In this document: piece after piece, positions 44,065 to 52,898 of the stretch
Numbering within the stretch: the first letter of the stretch is position 1
Layout: every line of letters starts with the position of its first letter
NCBI GenBank assembly: GCA_964484185.1
Contig: CAZAEQ010000010.1
Location: 58,480-122,479, forward strand
From: F1-120-MAGs238 sp964484185
GTDB lineage: Bacteria > Planctomycetota > Phycisphaerae > Phycisphaerales > UBA1924
Reading direction: 5' to 3'
DNA: 64,000 nt
The notes under the pieces: generated by a model
Database searches by the model: none
What the model was told of the DNA's origin: nothing
Seen by the model: the letters and a program-made list of their open reading frames with translations, nothing else
Position numbers and translations under genes: made by a program

Positions 44065-45438
44065 ATGTCGATGATGTCTACGTCCCCAAATAAAGTCACG
44101 ATCAGCGATGCCGGACCATGCCTTAAGAAGGTCCAGATCGAAATCCCAGCTTCCGCAGTTTCCGCCAAGATGGCTGAAGCCATGAGCGCGTATGTTGCCA
44201 ATGCGGCCCTCCCCGGCTTCCGTCCCGGCCGCGTTCCTCAGCGTCTGGTTGAAAAGAAGTTCGGCGCGGCTATTCGGGAAGAGATCAAAGGCCAGCTCAT
44301 TGGTCAGGCGTACCGCAGCATGATGGATGAGCACAAGCTCAAGGCTATCTCTGAGCCCACCAGCGAATCAGTCGCCGCGGTTCAGGTTCAAGATGGTCAG
44401 CCGCTGAGCTTTGAGCTCGAAGTTGAAGTTGTTCCTGAATTCACCATGCCCAGCCTCGAGGGCATCGAAGTCGTCAAGCCCATCATGGAAGCAACCGATG
44501 CGATGGTTGATGATGAACTCATGAAGTTCCGCGTTCAGGAAGGTGAACTCGAAGAACGCACCGAGCCAGAAGCTGGCGACTATCTCACTGGCCATGCGAT
44601 CATGACAGGTAAGGATGGCAAGGAGTATTACAACCTCAAGGGTGCAGTCATCCAGATCCCAACCGCCGACAAGGGCGGCAAGGGCATGGTCCTGGGCATT
44701 CTGGTTGAAGACTTCGCCAAGCAGCTCGGCCTGCCCAAGACCGGGTCAACTGTCACGATTAAGTGCACAGGTCCAGACAACCACGAACTGGAAGACCTCC
44801 GCGGCCAGAAGCTGACGGTTGCGTTCACCGCCGAGCGTTGCGATCGCATCGTTCCCGCGACTCTCGAGAAGATCACGGCCAGCCTCGGCTTTGATGATTC
44901 GTCCAAGCTGCGCGATGCTGTCAAGGCTCGCCTGCAGCAGCGTCAGAATATTGAACAGCAGGTCTGGATGCGTCGCCAGATTGCTGATTACCTCATCGAC
45001 AACACCAAGATGGACCTGCCCGTCCGTGCCAGCGCGGCACAAGCTGGACGTGCACTTGAGCAGAAGCGCATGGAACTCATGTACCGCGGCTTTGATGCGA
45101 TGCAGATCGAAGAGCACCTTGCCATGGTCCGTTCTTCCTCACATGAGAGCGCGATCCGCGAACTCAAGCTGCTGTTCATTCTGAACACCGCCGCCGAACA
45201 GCTTAATGTTCAGGTCACCGAGCAGGAAATGAACCAACGTATCATGCAGATGGCCATGGAACGCGGCGAGCGCCCCGAGAAACTCCGCGACCAGATCATT
45301 AAGGCTGGCACAGGCAACGTCATCTTCCGCCAGATCCGCGAGCACAAGACCATGGACGGAATCGTCGCCAAGTCCAAGGTCACCGAGCAGCCTTTCGAGG
45401 ATTTCAAGAAGGCCCACGACGCCAAAGCCAAGAAGTAA
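44065..45438 (+). CDS. tig: Trigger factor
   Basis: 457 residues from the ATG at 44065, with CTGGAG upstream; the frame is open to 43996. The ribosome-binding N-terminal domain has the signature LPGFRPGRVPQRLVEKKFG. The middle domain occupies the FKBP position (LTGHAIMTGKDGKEYYNLKG, LGILVEDFAKQLG) but departs strongly from typical FKBP motifs, so prolyl isomerase activity is doubtful. The C-terminal chaperone domain is helical (LRDAVKARLQQRQNIEQQVW, QEMNQRIMQMAMERGERPEK). It binds nascent chains at the ribosome exit. A strong terminator follows. Confidence 0.92.
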   Translation: MSMMSTSPNKVTISDAGPCLKKVQIEIPASAVSAKMAEAMSAYVANAALPGFRPGRVPQRLVEKKFGAAIREEIKGQLIGQAYRSMMDEHKLKAISEPTSESVAAVQVQDGQPLSFELEVEVVPEFTMPSLEGIEVVKPIMEATDAMVDDELMKFRVQEGELEERTEPEAGDYLTGHAIMTGKDGKEYYNLKGAVIQIPTADKGGKGMVLGILVEDFAKQLGLPKTGSTVTIKCTGPDNHELEDLRGQKLTVAFTAERCDRIVPATLEKITASLGFDDSSKLRDAVKARLQQRQNIEQQVWMRRQIADYLIDNTKMDLPVRASAAQAGRALEQKRMELMYRGFDAMQIEEHLAMVRSSSHESAIRELKLLFILNTAAEQLNVQVTEQEMNQRIMQMAMERGERPEKLRDQIIKAGTGNVIFRQIREHKTMDGIVAKSKVTEQPFEDFKKAHDAKAKK

Positions 45439-45462
45439 GGATTAGAAACAACAAACGACAAG

Positions 45463-45498
45463 GGGGCCCGGGACTAACAACCGGGCCCCTATTCTTTG
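45463..45498 (+). terminator. Rho-independent terminator of tig
   Basis: GGGGCCCGG (45463-45471) pairs with CCGGGCCCC (45481-45489) across a 9-base loop, followed by TATTCTTTG. It stands 24 bases after the tig stop codon. Confidence 0.8.
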
Positions 45499-45581
45499 CC
45501 TGCCGTTGCTTTCCCTAATACCTGATGCCTAGTGCCTAATGCCTGTTCGTTTCGCGTTGGCACACTGATTACGAGAGTCCC

Positions 45582-46226
45582 ATGGAAATCTACATCGATA
45601 CAGCCAACATCGACGAAATCAAACAAGCCCATGACCTGGGTGTCCTTGATGGAGTGACCACCAACCCGACCCTTATTGCCAAAGAGGGAATCGACTACGG
45701 AAAGCGGTTGGCTGAGATCTGCAAGATTGTTCAGGGACCGGTTTCGGCTGAAGTCATTTCGCTGGATTACGACGGCATGATGAAGGAGGCCGCGGAACGG
45801 GGCAAAATCGCACCAAACATTGTGATCAAACTGCCATGCACCGTTGCGGGCCTCAAAGCCTGTAAGGCGTTGAGCGATCAGGAGGTCCGCACCAATATGA
45901 CACTGTGCTTCCAGTCATTGCAGGCAATGATGGTCGCCAAAGCGGGCGCGTTCCTGGTGAGCCCTTTCATTGGCCGCCTGGATGACATCGGCGACGAAGG
46001 CATGGACCTGATCCGCAAGATTCGGGTGATCTACGACAACTACGACTACCCAACCAAGATTCTGGCTGCCAGCGTCCGCCACCCCAACCACATGCTCAAT
46101 TGTGCATTGGCCGGTGCCGATGTGGTGACCGCACCCCTCAAAGTCATTACCGACTGCATGAACCATCCCTTGACCGACATCGGATTGCAGAAGTTCCTGG
46201 CTGATTACAAGAAGGCCTTCGGCTAA
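45582..46226 (+). CDS. tal: Transaldolase / fructose-6-phosphate aldolase family
   Basis: 214 residues, the short decameric form (TalC/FSA). MEIYIDTANIDEIKQAHDLG, GVTTNPTLIAKEG and the Schiff-base lysine in NIVIKLPCTVAGLKA are clear, with SPFIGRLDDIG and ILAASVRHPNHML. It transfers a dihydroxyacetone unit in the pentose phosphate pathway or cleaves fructose 6-phosphate; the two activities cannot be separated here by sequence reading alone. It stands alone after the tig terminator. No Shine-Dalgarno site is obvious before the ATG. Confidence 0.92.
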   Translation: MEIYIDTANIDEIKQAHDLGVLDGVTTNPTLIAKEGIDYGKRLAEICKIVQGPVSAEVISLDYDGMMKEAAERGKIAPNIVIKLPCTVAGLKACKALSDQEVRTNMTLCFQSLQAMMVAKAGAFLVSPFIGRLDDIGDEGMDLIRKIRVIYDNYDYPTKILAASVRHPNHMLNCALAGADVVTAPLKVITDCMNHPLTDIGLQKFLADYKKAFG

Positions 46227-46384
46227 GGATTGTTCCGCTACGAACAGACTGCGATCGATCGGCCATTTTAATGCTACTTGCATTGATCCAGCCGATTTGG
46301 TAAAATAGAGAAGTTCAGTTCCTGAACATCGTCCAATGTGTGTCGGCGTCCTACGGGTCGGCCTACTCAGAGAGGCGGTTTCAT

Positions 46385-46687
46385 ATGGGTCTTGAATTTG
46401 CGATCGATGAGCTGTATTCCAGCGGCTGGCAAGAGATCGAGCCCAAAGGCTGCGAGAAACATGCAGATGGTCGTTTTTTCCCGACCAGCCCTCGCGTCTG
46501 TGATGAGTTCTTTAAGGCTGGCTACAAACTGACTGTGCGACATATTCAACTCTTCGGCTGCTATCGCGCAGAATGGCACGATGACTCTGGCCTTGCAACG
46601 GGCGCAGTCGTCGGCAGCAGCGAAAGTGAAGCAGCGGTCTACGCACTTGCACAGCTTCGTCGCAATCTTCAATCATCAGCGCACTGA
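46385..46687 (+). CDS. Small conserved-looking protein, unrecognised
   Basis: 100 residues from the ATG at 46385, preceded by AGAGG; the frame is open to 46340. Globular, cytoplasmic: FAIDELYSSGWQEIEPKGCE, DGRFFPTSPRVCDEFFKAGY, IQLFGCYRAEWHD, VVGSSESEAAVYALAQLRRN. No family recognised. It is convergent with thyX, four bases apart. Confidence 0.65.
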   Translation: MGLEFAIDELYSSGWQEIEPKGCEKHADGRFFPTSPRVCDEFFKAGYKLTVRHIQLFGCYRAEWHDDSGLATGAVVGSSESEAAVYALAQLRRNLQSSAH

Positions 46688-46691
46688 GTTC

Positions 46692-47675
46692 TTACAGCCC
46701 AAGTTTTGCTTTTTTCGTGGCCCACTCTGCGGCCTCGCGCTTGTTACTTGCATCAAGCTCGCCGGTGCCACCCTTGGACATGCCGCGGATTGCTTCGATT
46801 TCCAGGCGTGAGAGATGCATGGCATCGAATTCGTAATCACGGAACGCTTCGACCGTGTGCGGCACGATTGGCTCGATCAAATCGAGCATCGCCTGCGCAT
46901 ACGCCCGGATTTCAAGCTGTGCATGCGGATCAAGCCGCAGGCTGATAAACCGAAGGATGTTGTGCAGGTCGCACTTCCAGTACCACTCGGTGTAGACGTT
47001 GACCGGCAAACCCATGCGTGCAAGCTCGCGCGAAACACCGGCTTCGGTCAATGAAAGGTACTTGCCGTAGAGACCTTCAACGTGATCGAGGAAGGCCAGG
47101 AAATCCTGGGCGGTCTTGATCTGCTGTTCATCAGATTGCTGGAAGGTTTCTTCGCCGCCCTGACGGTTTGAACTTGATTGCTTGCGAACTGCTTCAAGGC
47201 TCGGCTTGTAAAAACGATCTTTTACAATCGAGTAACGGGCGGAGTACTCATTGACGTTGGCAGTGCGATGGCGGATCCACTGCCGCGCGATAAAGATCGG
47301 CATTGCAATGTGGAACTTGAATTCCACCATTTCAAATGGCGTGGTGTGGCGATGGCGCAGGAGGTAGCGGATCAGGCCGCGGTCTTCGTTGACCTGTTTG
47401 GTGCCAGCGCCATACGAAACTCGTGCAGCCTGCACAATGGCCTGATCGCCAGTCTGACCTTGGGGAACTAGCCGCGGCATGGCATCTACCAGCGCAATGA
47501 ACCCATGGTCCAGAGCTTTGATTTCGCGGCGGCATGCACCGTTCATGACATCGACAAGGGGCGTATCAAAGGGGACATCTTTGGACTCCGAAATCAAAGC
47601 ACGCACGGGGTCTGGCGCACCGTCCGCTGAAACTGAAACGGGTCGGGTGGGGCTGGATGTTTTGGGCTCGGCCAT
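46692..47675 (-). CDS. thyX: FAD-dependent thymidylate synthase
   Basis: 327 residues from the ATG at 47675; the frame is open to 47723. The ThyX motif RHRTANVNEYS (RHRx7S) lies inside IARQWIRHRTANVNEYSARY. VYTEWYWKCDLHNILRFISL and RLDPHAQLEIRAYA are also typical. Longer than the common ~220-260 residues, with an N-terminal extension. It makes dTMP from dUMP using FAD and methylene-tetrahydrofolate, linking to folD at the end of the window. TATGCT stands six bases before the ATG and there is no Shine-Dalgarno site. Confidence 0.93.
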   Translation of the reverse strand: MAEPKTSSPTRPVSVSADGAPDPVRALISESKDVPFDTPLVDVMNGACRREIKALDHGFIALVDAMPRLVPQGQTGDQAIVQAARVSYGAGTKQVNEDRGLIRYLLRHRHTTPFEMVEFKFHIAMPIFIARQWIRHRTANVNEYSARYSIVKDRFYKPSLEAVRKQSSSNRQGGEETFQQSDEQQIKTAQDFLAFLDHVEGLYGKYLSLTEAGVSRELARMGLPVNVYTEWYWKCDLHNILRFISLRLDPHAQLEIRAYAQAMLDLIEPIVPHTVEAFRDYEFDAMHLSRLEIEAIRGMSKGGTGELDASNKREAAEWATKKAKLGL

Positions 47676-47785
47676 AACCTGAGCATAGTGCCCCGCCATG
47701 CCTATCCAGCCGACAAAAGACACCCAATCGAGAATTGCAATCCGAAACGGAATCTGTTAGAATCTCAAGTACGGACGAGATTTCT

Positions 47786-48865
47786 ATGCAGCTACTCCCG
47801 TTAACAGCTCTTTTGGTGTTTGGGTGCACGGCGGTGGCTCATGGACTTCCACAGGCACCCTTTATTGATTGGGAAGTGTCTGTCGACGGCGGCATGACTT
47901 GGACGTCAGAGGCAACGATTGTCCATCCTCAAACAATCAAGATTCGATCCAGTTTGCGGTGGTCCGGTGACGGTCTCGGTGTCAAATTTGTGAACTTCGA
48001 TGCATGGATATCAGGAGTAATGTCGACAGGGAGTCCGTCCAATATTGTCCGAGCGATCGTTCCTCCCGGAGACACCCAGCAAATTGTCTTTACCAGACTG
48101 TCCGAGTTCGATGGGAAAGTAGATGTTCAAGGTGATACCGCCGCTCCGGGGAATGGACCGCAGTGGATCAGGATGGGGCAGGACTCGCCCGAAAATCTTG
48201 GAGCCGCGTTTAACACAGCCAATCCAATCGAATTAATGAGCTACGACTTTGCGGTTGCTCCCGGAACCGATTGGCGGTACTTCGAATTCGGATCGGTTCA
48301 GTCGAGTGTTAATCTCCAGTCCGTTCAGATTTACGACACTCCACGAGGGGTTACGATTGGTGGTGCATTTAGTCGTCAAAATGTGGGGATGAACAGTTGC
48401 AGACTTAGATTTCGGCCTCTCGCATATCCCCCAACGATTACAATTCACCAGCAACCAATGACACAGAGTGTGTGCTTTGGCCATAGTGCAACGTTCACTG
48501 TTGTTGCAACAACTACAGCGCCACCGCTTCAATACGTTTGGTCGTATCCCGACGACATCACTGTGTCGATTAACGGGTCTTCGATATCGTCCAACGGGCT
48601 TTGGGAGCCGTTTCCGTTTTGGTTTGCTGGAGGGCAGTTTGTCTGTTACATCACCGATGCTGCCGGGACTGTGGTTTCAGAAACTGCACACCTGTTGTAT
48701 AATCGTGCCGATCAGGACATGAATGGGTGGATCGACATCGAGGATTACTACTTCTTCTTGAACGATTTTTCGGCAGGGACGGAGGCCGGTGACTGGAATC
48801 GGGACCAGGAGATTGATCTCTTCGACTATCTAGATTTTCTTGAACAATACGTTTCCGGTTGCTGA
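47786..48865 (+). CDS. Secreted Ig-like protein with GC-terminal dockerin-like tail
   Basis: 359 residues from the ATG at 47786; the frame is open to 47735. Signal peptide LLPLTALLVFGCTAVAHG. The body is beta-rich without clear repeats; near 220-310 it looks like an Ig-like domain (PPTITIHQQPMTQSVCFGHS, AGGQFVCYITDAAGTVVSET). The tail is a divergent form: first loop DQDMNGWIDIEDYYFFLNDF, second loop DWNRDQEIDLFDYLDF, ending YVSGC. This is the sixth protein in the window to end on Gly-Cys and the one least like the others. Function unknown. Confidence 0.8.
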   Translation: MQLLPLTALLVFGCTAVAHGLPQAPFIDWEVSVDGGMTWTSEATIVHPQTIKIRSSLRWSGDGLGVKFVNFDAWISGVMSTGSPSNIVRAIVPPGDTQQIVFTRLSEFDGKVDVQGDTAAPGNGPQWIRMGQDSPENLGAAFNTANPIELMSYDFAVAPGTDWRYFEFGSVQSSVNLQSVQIYDTPRGVTIGGAFSRQNVGMNSCRLRFRPLAYPPTITIHQQPMTQSVCFGHSATFTVVATTTAPPLQYVWSYPDDITVSINGSSISSNGLWEPFPFWFAGGQFVCYITDAAGTVVSETAHLLYNRADQDMNGWIDIEDYYFFLNDFSAGTEAGDWNRDQEIDLFDYLDFLEQYVSGC

Positions 48866-48866
48866 T

Positions 48867-50270
48867 TCAAATTTCTACCATCTGCTGATATACCGGCAAT
48901 TGCGGCTTCCAGCCAAACCGTTCTTCGAGTTTGTCTGCCAGAATGTGGCGTTGCGGGTTTTCGCCGTGATTCAGGAAGACGCGAGTGTTCTTTTCGCCGG
49001 CGAGGTGGCCGGCCCAGTTGATCAGACCATCCTGGCCGGCGTGAGCTGAAAAGCCGCCGAGCGTGTGGATGGTTGAGCGGACTGGGATGACTTGGCCCAT
49101 GATGCGGACTTCGGTTGCACCATCGACCAGTTTGCGGCCAAGGGATCCGACAGATTGGTAGCCGGCAATCAGGACGTGGGTGCCTTTGCGCCAGAGGTTG
49201 TGGCGAAGGTGGTGGACGATGCGGCCGCCAGTACACATGCCGCTGGATGCGATGATTACGGCTGGGCCCCAGAGGTCGTTGAGCTTGCGGCTTTCATCGC
49301 CTGAGCGCGTAAATGTGAAATTGGGGTCGTCGAGGATTTCGATGCCGGACTTGAGCATGGCGGCGGCTTCAGTGTCAAAGAGCTTTTCGTTGCGGTCGTA
49401 CAGCTCGGTAGCTGAAATCGCCATGGGGCTGTCAACGTAGACGGGGAACTTTGGCACTTTCCCAGCGCGAAGCATGGTTCCAAGGTGATAGAGCATCTGC
49501 TGGGTGCGACCGACTGCGAACGCGGGAATCATGACTTTTTCTTTGTCCCAGATCGCTTCGGAAATCACTTTTTCAAATTCCGAAATCGTGTCGGGCAGCG
49601 ATCTGTGGCAGCGATCGCCATAGGTTGATTCCAGGATCAGCACATCAGCGTGTTTTGGCGGCACGGGGTCACGCATGAGCGGCACACCGTTTGGACCAAG
49701 GTCGGCGGAGAACACGATGACGCGGCGTTCAGCGCCGTCCTGGACTGTCATTTCGAGACTTGCCGAGCCGAGGATGTGTCCCGCATCGAAGAAGCGGATC
49801 GAAATACCGGGGGCGATTTCGGTGTTGCGTTCGTAGGGGATGCCCTTGAGCAGTGGGAGGGTTTCCTCAACATCAGCATCGGTGTAGAGCGGCGCGACCG
49901 GTGGGCGGCTGGCGTTCTGACGAAATCGCGATGCTCGGCGCATGTCGCTGTCTTGCACGTGTGCAGAATCGCGGAGCAGCAGGCCGGCAAGGTCAACCGA
50001 TGCGGGAGTTGTGTAAATTGGACCTTTGTAACCCCATTGAGCAAGCAGGGGCAGGCGGCCGGAATGGTCGATGTGAGCGTGGGTGAGAATGACAGCGTGG
50101 ATTCGCCCAGAACGGACCAGTTCCTGCACGGGGAAGCGCCGGTTACGGACTTCCGCCGCGAAACCGCCCTGGTGAAGGCCGAAATCGATGAGGACATTGG
50201 TTCCTTTGTGAGAGAGCAATGTGCAGGAACCAGTTACTTCACCGGCAGCGCCATGGAAAGTCAATTGCAT
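48867..50270 (-). CDS. MBL-fold beta-CASP RNA-processing exonuclease
   Basis: 467 residues. MBL motifs: FHGAAGEVTGSCTLL, ILTHAHIDHSGRLPLL, DAGHILGSASLEM and LESTYGDRCH; beta-CASP motifs: PAFAVGRTQQMLYHLG, SPMAISATELY, IIASSGMCTGGRIVHHLRHN, and FSAHAGQD followed by VFLNHGE. It belongs to the Ysh1/CPSF73-like group of zinc-dependent endo- or exoribonucleases. It begins three bases after the Fur-family gene, so the two are co-transcribed. This pairing hints that Fur-type metal sensing controls an RNase or that the RNase needs controlled zinc. Confidence 0.9.
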   Translation of the reverse strand: MQLTFHGAAGEVTGSCTLLSHKGTNVLIDFGLHQGGFAAEVRNRRFPVQELVRSGRIHAVILTHAHIDHSGRLPLLAQWGYKGPIYTTPASVDLAGLLLRDSAHVQDSDMRRASRFRQNASRPPVAPLYTDADVEETLPLLKGIPYERNTEIAPGISIRFFDAGHILGSASLEMTVQDGAERRVIVFSADLGPNGVPLMRDPVPPKHADVLILESTYGDRCHRSLPDTISEFEKVISEAIWDKEKVMIPAFAVGRTQQMLYHLGTMLRAGKVPKFPVYVDSPMAISATELYDRNEKLFDTEAAAMLKSGIEILDDPNFTFTRSGDESRKLNDLWGPAVIIASSGMCTGGRIVHHLRHNLWRKGTHVLIAGYQSVGSLGRKLVDGATEVRIMGQVIPVRSTIHTLGGFSAHAGQDGLINWAGHLAGEKNTRVFLNHGENPQRHILADKLEERFGWKPQLPVYQQMVEI

Positions 50271-50273
50271 GCG

Positions 50274-50663
50274 TTAGCGTACGGCGCGAGATGAAGCTGC
50301 GCACAGGTCACAAAGTCCCTGAAGTACGACTTCGTGGTGCGTGAGTTCAAAGCCTTTGGGTAAGAGGGCTGCGAGATTGCCCGGGCAGCCATGGATTTCG
50401 AAGACCTTGCCGCATTTCGTGCAGGAAAAGTGGTGGTGGTGGGCTTTGCCGGCCTGTTCGTAACGGGTAATTCCGCCAGGCATATCGACTTTGACGAGCC
50501 AGCCAGTTTCAAGCAGCGTGTTGATGTTGCGGTAGATCGTCGCCATACCCAAGCCAGCCTTCTGGTTGTTGGCGAGGGTGAGCAATTCCTGCGGCGAAAG
50601 CGGCACGCCTGCCTTTTGAAAGGCAGACTGAATCGCATCGCGTTGCTGGGTTCGGCGTTCCAT
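50274..50663 (-). CDS. Fur-family metalloregulator
   Basis: 129 residues. Winged helix: RRTQQRDAIQSAFQKAGVPL, GLGMATIYRNINTLLETGWL. Metal region: KAHHHHFSCTKCGKVFEIHG and a C-terminal GLCDLCAAS, giving a Cys4 structural zinc plus a His-rich sensor site. It may be Fur, PerR or Zur; the short C-terminal part and HHHHF are compatible with Zur or PerR. First gene of an operon with the beta-CASP nuclease. It normally represses metal-uptake or peroxide-response genes. Confidence 0.88.
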   Translation of the reverse strand: MERRTQQRDAIQSAFQKAGVPLSPQELLTLANNQKAGLGMATIYRNINTLLETGWLVKVDMPGGITRYEQAGKAHHHHFSCTKCGKVFEIHGCPGNLAALLPKGFELTHHEVVLQGLCDLCAASSRAVR

Positions 50664-50701
50664 TCTTGTGGAACAATAGTAGAGCGCGGCGAAGCGACGT
50701 T

Positions 50702-51454
50702 TCAGGGACGAGCGATTCCCTCGCGGATTGCAAAGCGGGTCAGTTCAACGCGGGTATGAATGTCGAGCTTTTCCATGGCGGTCGCGCAGTAGTTTTCAAT
50801 GGTCTTTAGGGAAAGATGCATGTGTTTCGCGACTTCTCGGGTGCTCATGCCGCTGGCGAGCAATCGGATTATGTCGAGTTCGCTGGTCTTGAGTCGGGTG
50901 AGTTTGCTTGCGGTTGGATCGCTCAGCCGCACACCATCTGAATCGATTGTCAGGCGGGCCTGAACCTGAGGCGAGAACACCACGCCGCCGCCAGCGACCG
51001 TTCGCAAGGCCTCGGCGATTGTCTGGGGCGACTGATCTTTGCTTAGATAGCCGCATGCATGGACTTTCAGCGCCTGCGAAATGAAGCTGTCGTGACTGAA
51101 CCCTGAGAGAAAGACTATTTTGACTTTGTGGGCTTTTACTGAAATGGTTTTGGCGGCTTCGAACGCGAGCAGGCCAGGCATGTCGATATCAAGCAGCACA
51201 ATGTCGGGACGATGTTTGATTGCAAGATCAACCGTTGAAGCAGAATCGGCGGCTTCGGCGACGATCTCAAAATCGCCGCAGGAATGCAGCCATGCTGCAA
51301 GCGTTGTGCGAACCAGGCTGTGATCATCAGCGAGCAGGACACGTATGACTGAGCGTTTCGAACGTTCATCGCCATGAAAGAGACGCAATGCTGCGCTGCG
51401 ATCTGGAGTTGATCGCGAATCAGATCCAGAATTGTTGTTTGGTGTCAGGTTCAT
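50702..51454 (-). CDS. NarL/FixJ-type response regulator (orphan)
   Basis: 250 residues from the ATG at 51454; the frame is open to 51472. Receiver: VLLADDHSLVRTTL, phospho-Asp in IVLLDIDMPG, FLSGFSHDSF and YLSKDQSP. LuxR helix-turn-helix: LKTSELDIIRLLASGMSTRE, then LSLKTIENYCATAMEKLDIH. The C-terminal helix TRFAIREGIARP parallels KFAIREGFAEA of the regulator at 3575, so they are paralogs. No kinase gene is near. The upstream region contains AGAGGGAAACTGG, a weak match to the shared element. Confidence 0.88.
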   Translation of the reverse strand: MNLTPNNNSGSDSRSTPDRSAALRLFHGDERSKRSVIRVLLADDHSLVRTTLAAWLHSCGDFEIVAEAADSASTVDLAIKHRPDIVLLDIDMPGLLAFEAAKTISVKAHKVKIVFLSGFSHDSFISQALKVHACGYLSKDQSPQTIAEALRTVAGGGVVFSPQVQARLTIDSDGVRLSDPTASKLTRLKTSELDIIRLLASGMSTREVAKHMHLSLKTIENYCATAMEKLDIHTRVELTRFAIREGIARP

Positions 51455-51572
51455 AGAAAGCAAATGCGGCAACTCGATTCACGAGGTTTAGCATATCAAG
51501 ACAATTTCAAGAGGGAAACTGGTGTCAATTGTGCTGCGATCAAAAAGAGGTGTTTACCCCTTTTGCCCAGTT

Positions 51573-52889
51573 TTACACTGGGCGATTCGACTTGGCGGGA
51601 GTTCTGAGAATCAGTGCGCTCGCGGCCCGAAGTACCGCCGCGGAAATGAAGATTACGGCGAAGCCGGTGATTCCAGAAATAAAAACGAGTGTTTGGCTCC
51701 CCATGGCTGATCCAAGGAAGCCCGCACTGTTGTTGGTCAGCATGAGCTTGCTGATGAGGCTGGTTCGTTCCTGGGGGTGAGTGGTGTCCAATTGCAGGAG
51801 ATAAATCGCAAGTTCGAATGTGGCCAGCCCAGCGCCGGCGATGAGTTGGGCGATGAACATGACTGGAAAATTATCGCCAGCCAGGAGCCAGAGAATCGGG
51901 ACCGGGGCCAGTATCAACATTGCGAGAACGCCAGTGCCGCGAGTGCCGATTGACTTGGAAATAGTGCCTGCAACAAAGTTGAAACCGATCTTTCCCACAA
52001 ACATGGTGGCATGCAGCGCGAAGTAGTGCGAGTAGTCGAAGCCCACCCAGGACTTGGCAAAACCGTGCCAGTGGGCGCTTGCGAACTGGACAGAGAACTG
52101 AGCCGCGGCAACGAACAGGAGGAATCGGCCAGCGGAGCTGTTCACGATGCGGGCAAAGAGCTCTTTCAGCGTCAGCCCTTTTTCCTGGGCGGCAAAGGCT
52201 TGAGCATCAGGGACTTTGACAATATAGAAAGCGGAGACGACGCGGCAAATCGCACCGGTGAGGAAGAGAAGTGCAAATGCGCGGTCGATGAGCTGATCTC
52301 CGGCGGGAAGCCAGGCGGGAAGCGATTGGGGTGACGCGCTTTCAGCGAGATGCAGGAGTATGCCGCTGAGGGAGACACCGGCGAGGAGGCCGGTTTGAAG
52401 TATGAAATTGCGGCGAGCGGTGTAGTGAGTTCGGACGCTCGGCGGCGTAAAACATCCGCTCCAGGAGTTCCAGGCCGAGCCGCCAGCGTAGCTGCCGATT
52501 GTGTAAAGCGTTGCGAAGAGGAAGAGAAACAGGAGAGGTGAAGAAGTCTGATCACGCTGAAGTGCGATTGCGGCGAGCGGGATGCACATGACCGCCTGGG
52601 AACTTGCATAGATTGCAGTAACGAGCCGGTAGCCCTTCAGGCGTCGAGTGAGAATCGGGGTTGCTAGACCGACGATGCAACCGATTGCGATGGGAATAGT
52701 CTGAATGAGACCAGCAGCGGCGATCCGGTGGGGGTGAGATTTGAGGAGCCAGAGTGCAAAGACCGGGAGAGAGAAATCGACAAGGCCAGTCATGATCGAA
52801 TAGAAGAGGCCATCGATCGTGGAATTGCGAAGGTCGCGGTGTAACCAGCGGCGGGGTCGGCCTTGGGCATGTGAGTATTGGCGGGACAT
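51573..52889 (-). CDS. MFS transporter
   Basis: 438 residues with about twelve hydrophobic segments (FYSIMTGLVDFSLPVFALWL, GLIQTIPIAIGCIVGLATPI, MFIAQLIAGAGLATFELAIY). The positively charged loop TRRLKGYRLVT follows helix 2. The subfamily resembles uncharacterised multidrug or nutrient MFS proteins; no substrate can be named. It starts 9 bases after the smpB stop codon and is probably co-transcribed with it, an unusual pairing. Confidence 0.75.
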   Translation of the reverse strand: MSRQYSHAQGRPRRWLHRDLRNSTIDGLFYSIMTGLVDFSLPVFALWLLKSHPHRIAAAGLIQTIPIAIGCIVGLATPILTRRLKGYRLVTAIYASSQAVMCIPLAAIALQRDQTSSPLLFLFLFATLYTIGSYAGGSAWNSWSGCFTPPSVRTHYTARRNFILQTGLLAGVSLSGILLHLAESASPQSLPAWLPAGDQLIDRAFALLFLTGAICRVVSAFYIVKVPDAQAFAAQEKGLTLKELFARIVNSSAGRFLLFVAAAQFSVQFASAHWHGFAKSWVGFDYSHYFALHATMFVGKIGFNFVAGTISKSIGTRGTGVLAMLILAPVPILWLLAGDNFPVMFIAQLIAGAGLATFELAIYLLQLDTTHPQERTSLISKLMLTNNSAGFLGSAMGSQTLVFISGITGFAVIFISAAVLRAASALILRTPAKSNRPV

Positions 52890-52898
52890 CAGGCGAAA

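Noticed and set aside
51507..51519. Fifth copy of the GGGAAA element (AGAGGGAAACTGG) before the orphan regulator
   Set aside because: Only a half match without the TTCCC arm; mentioned in the gene entry but not called.
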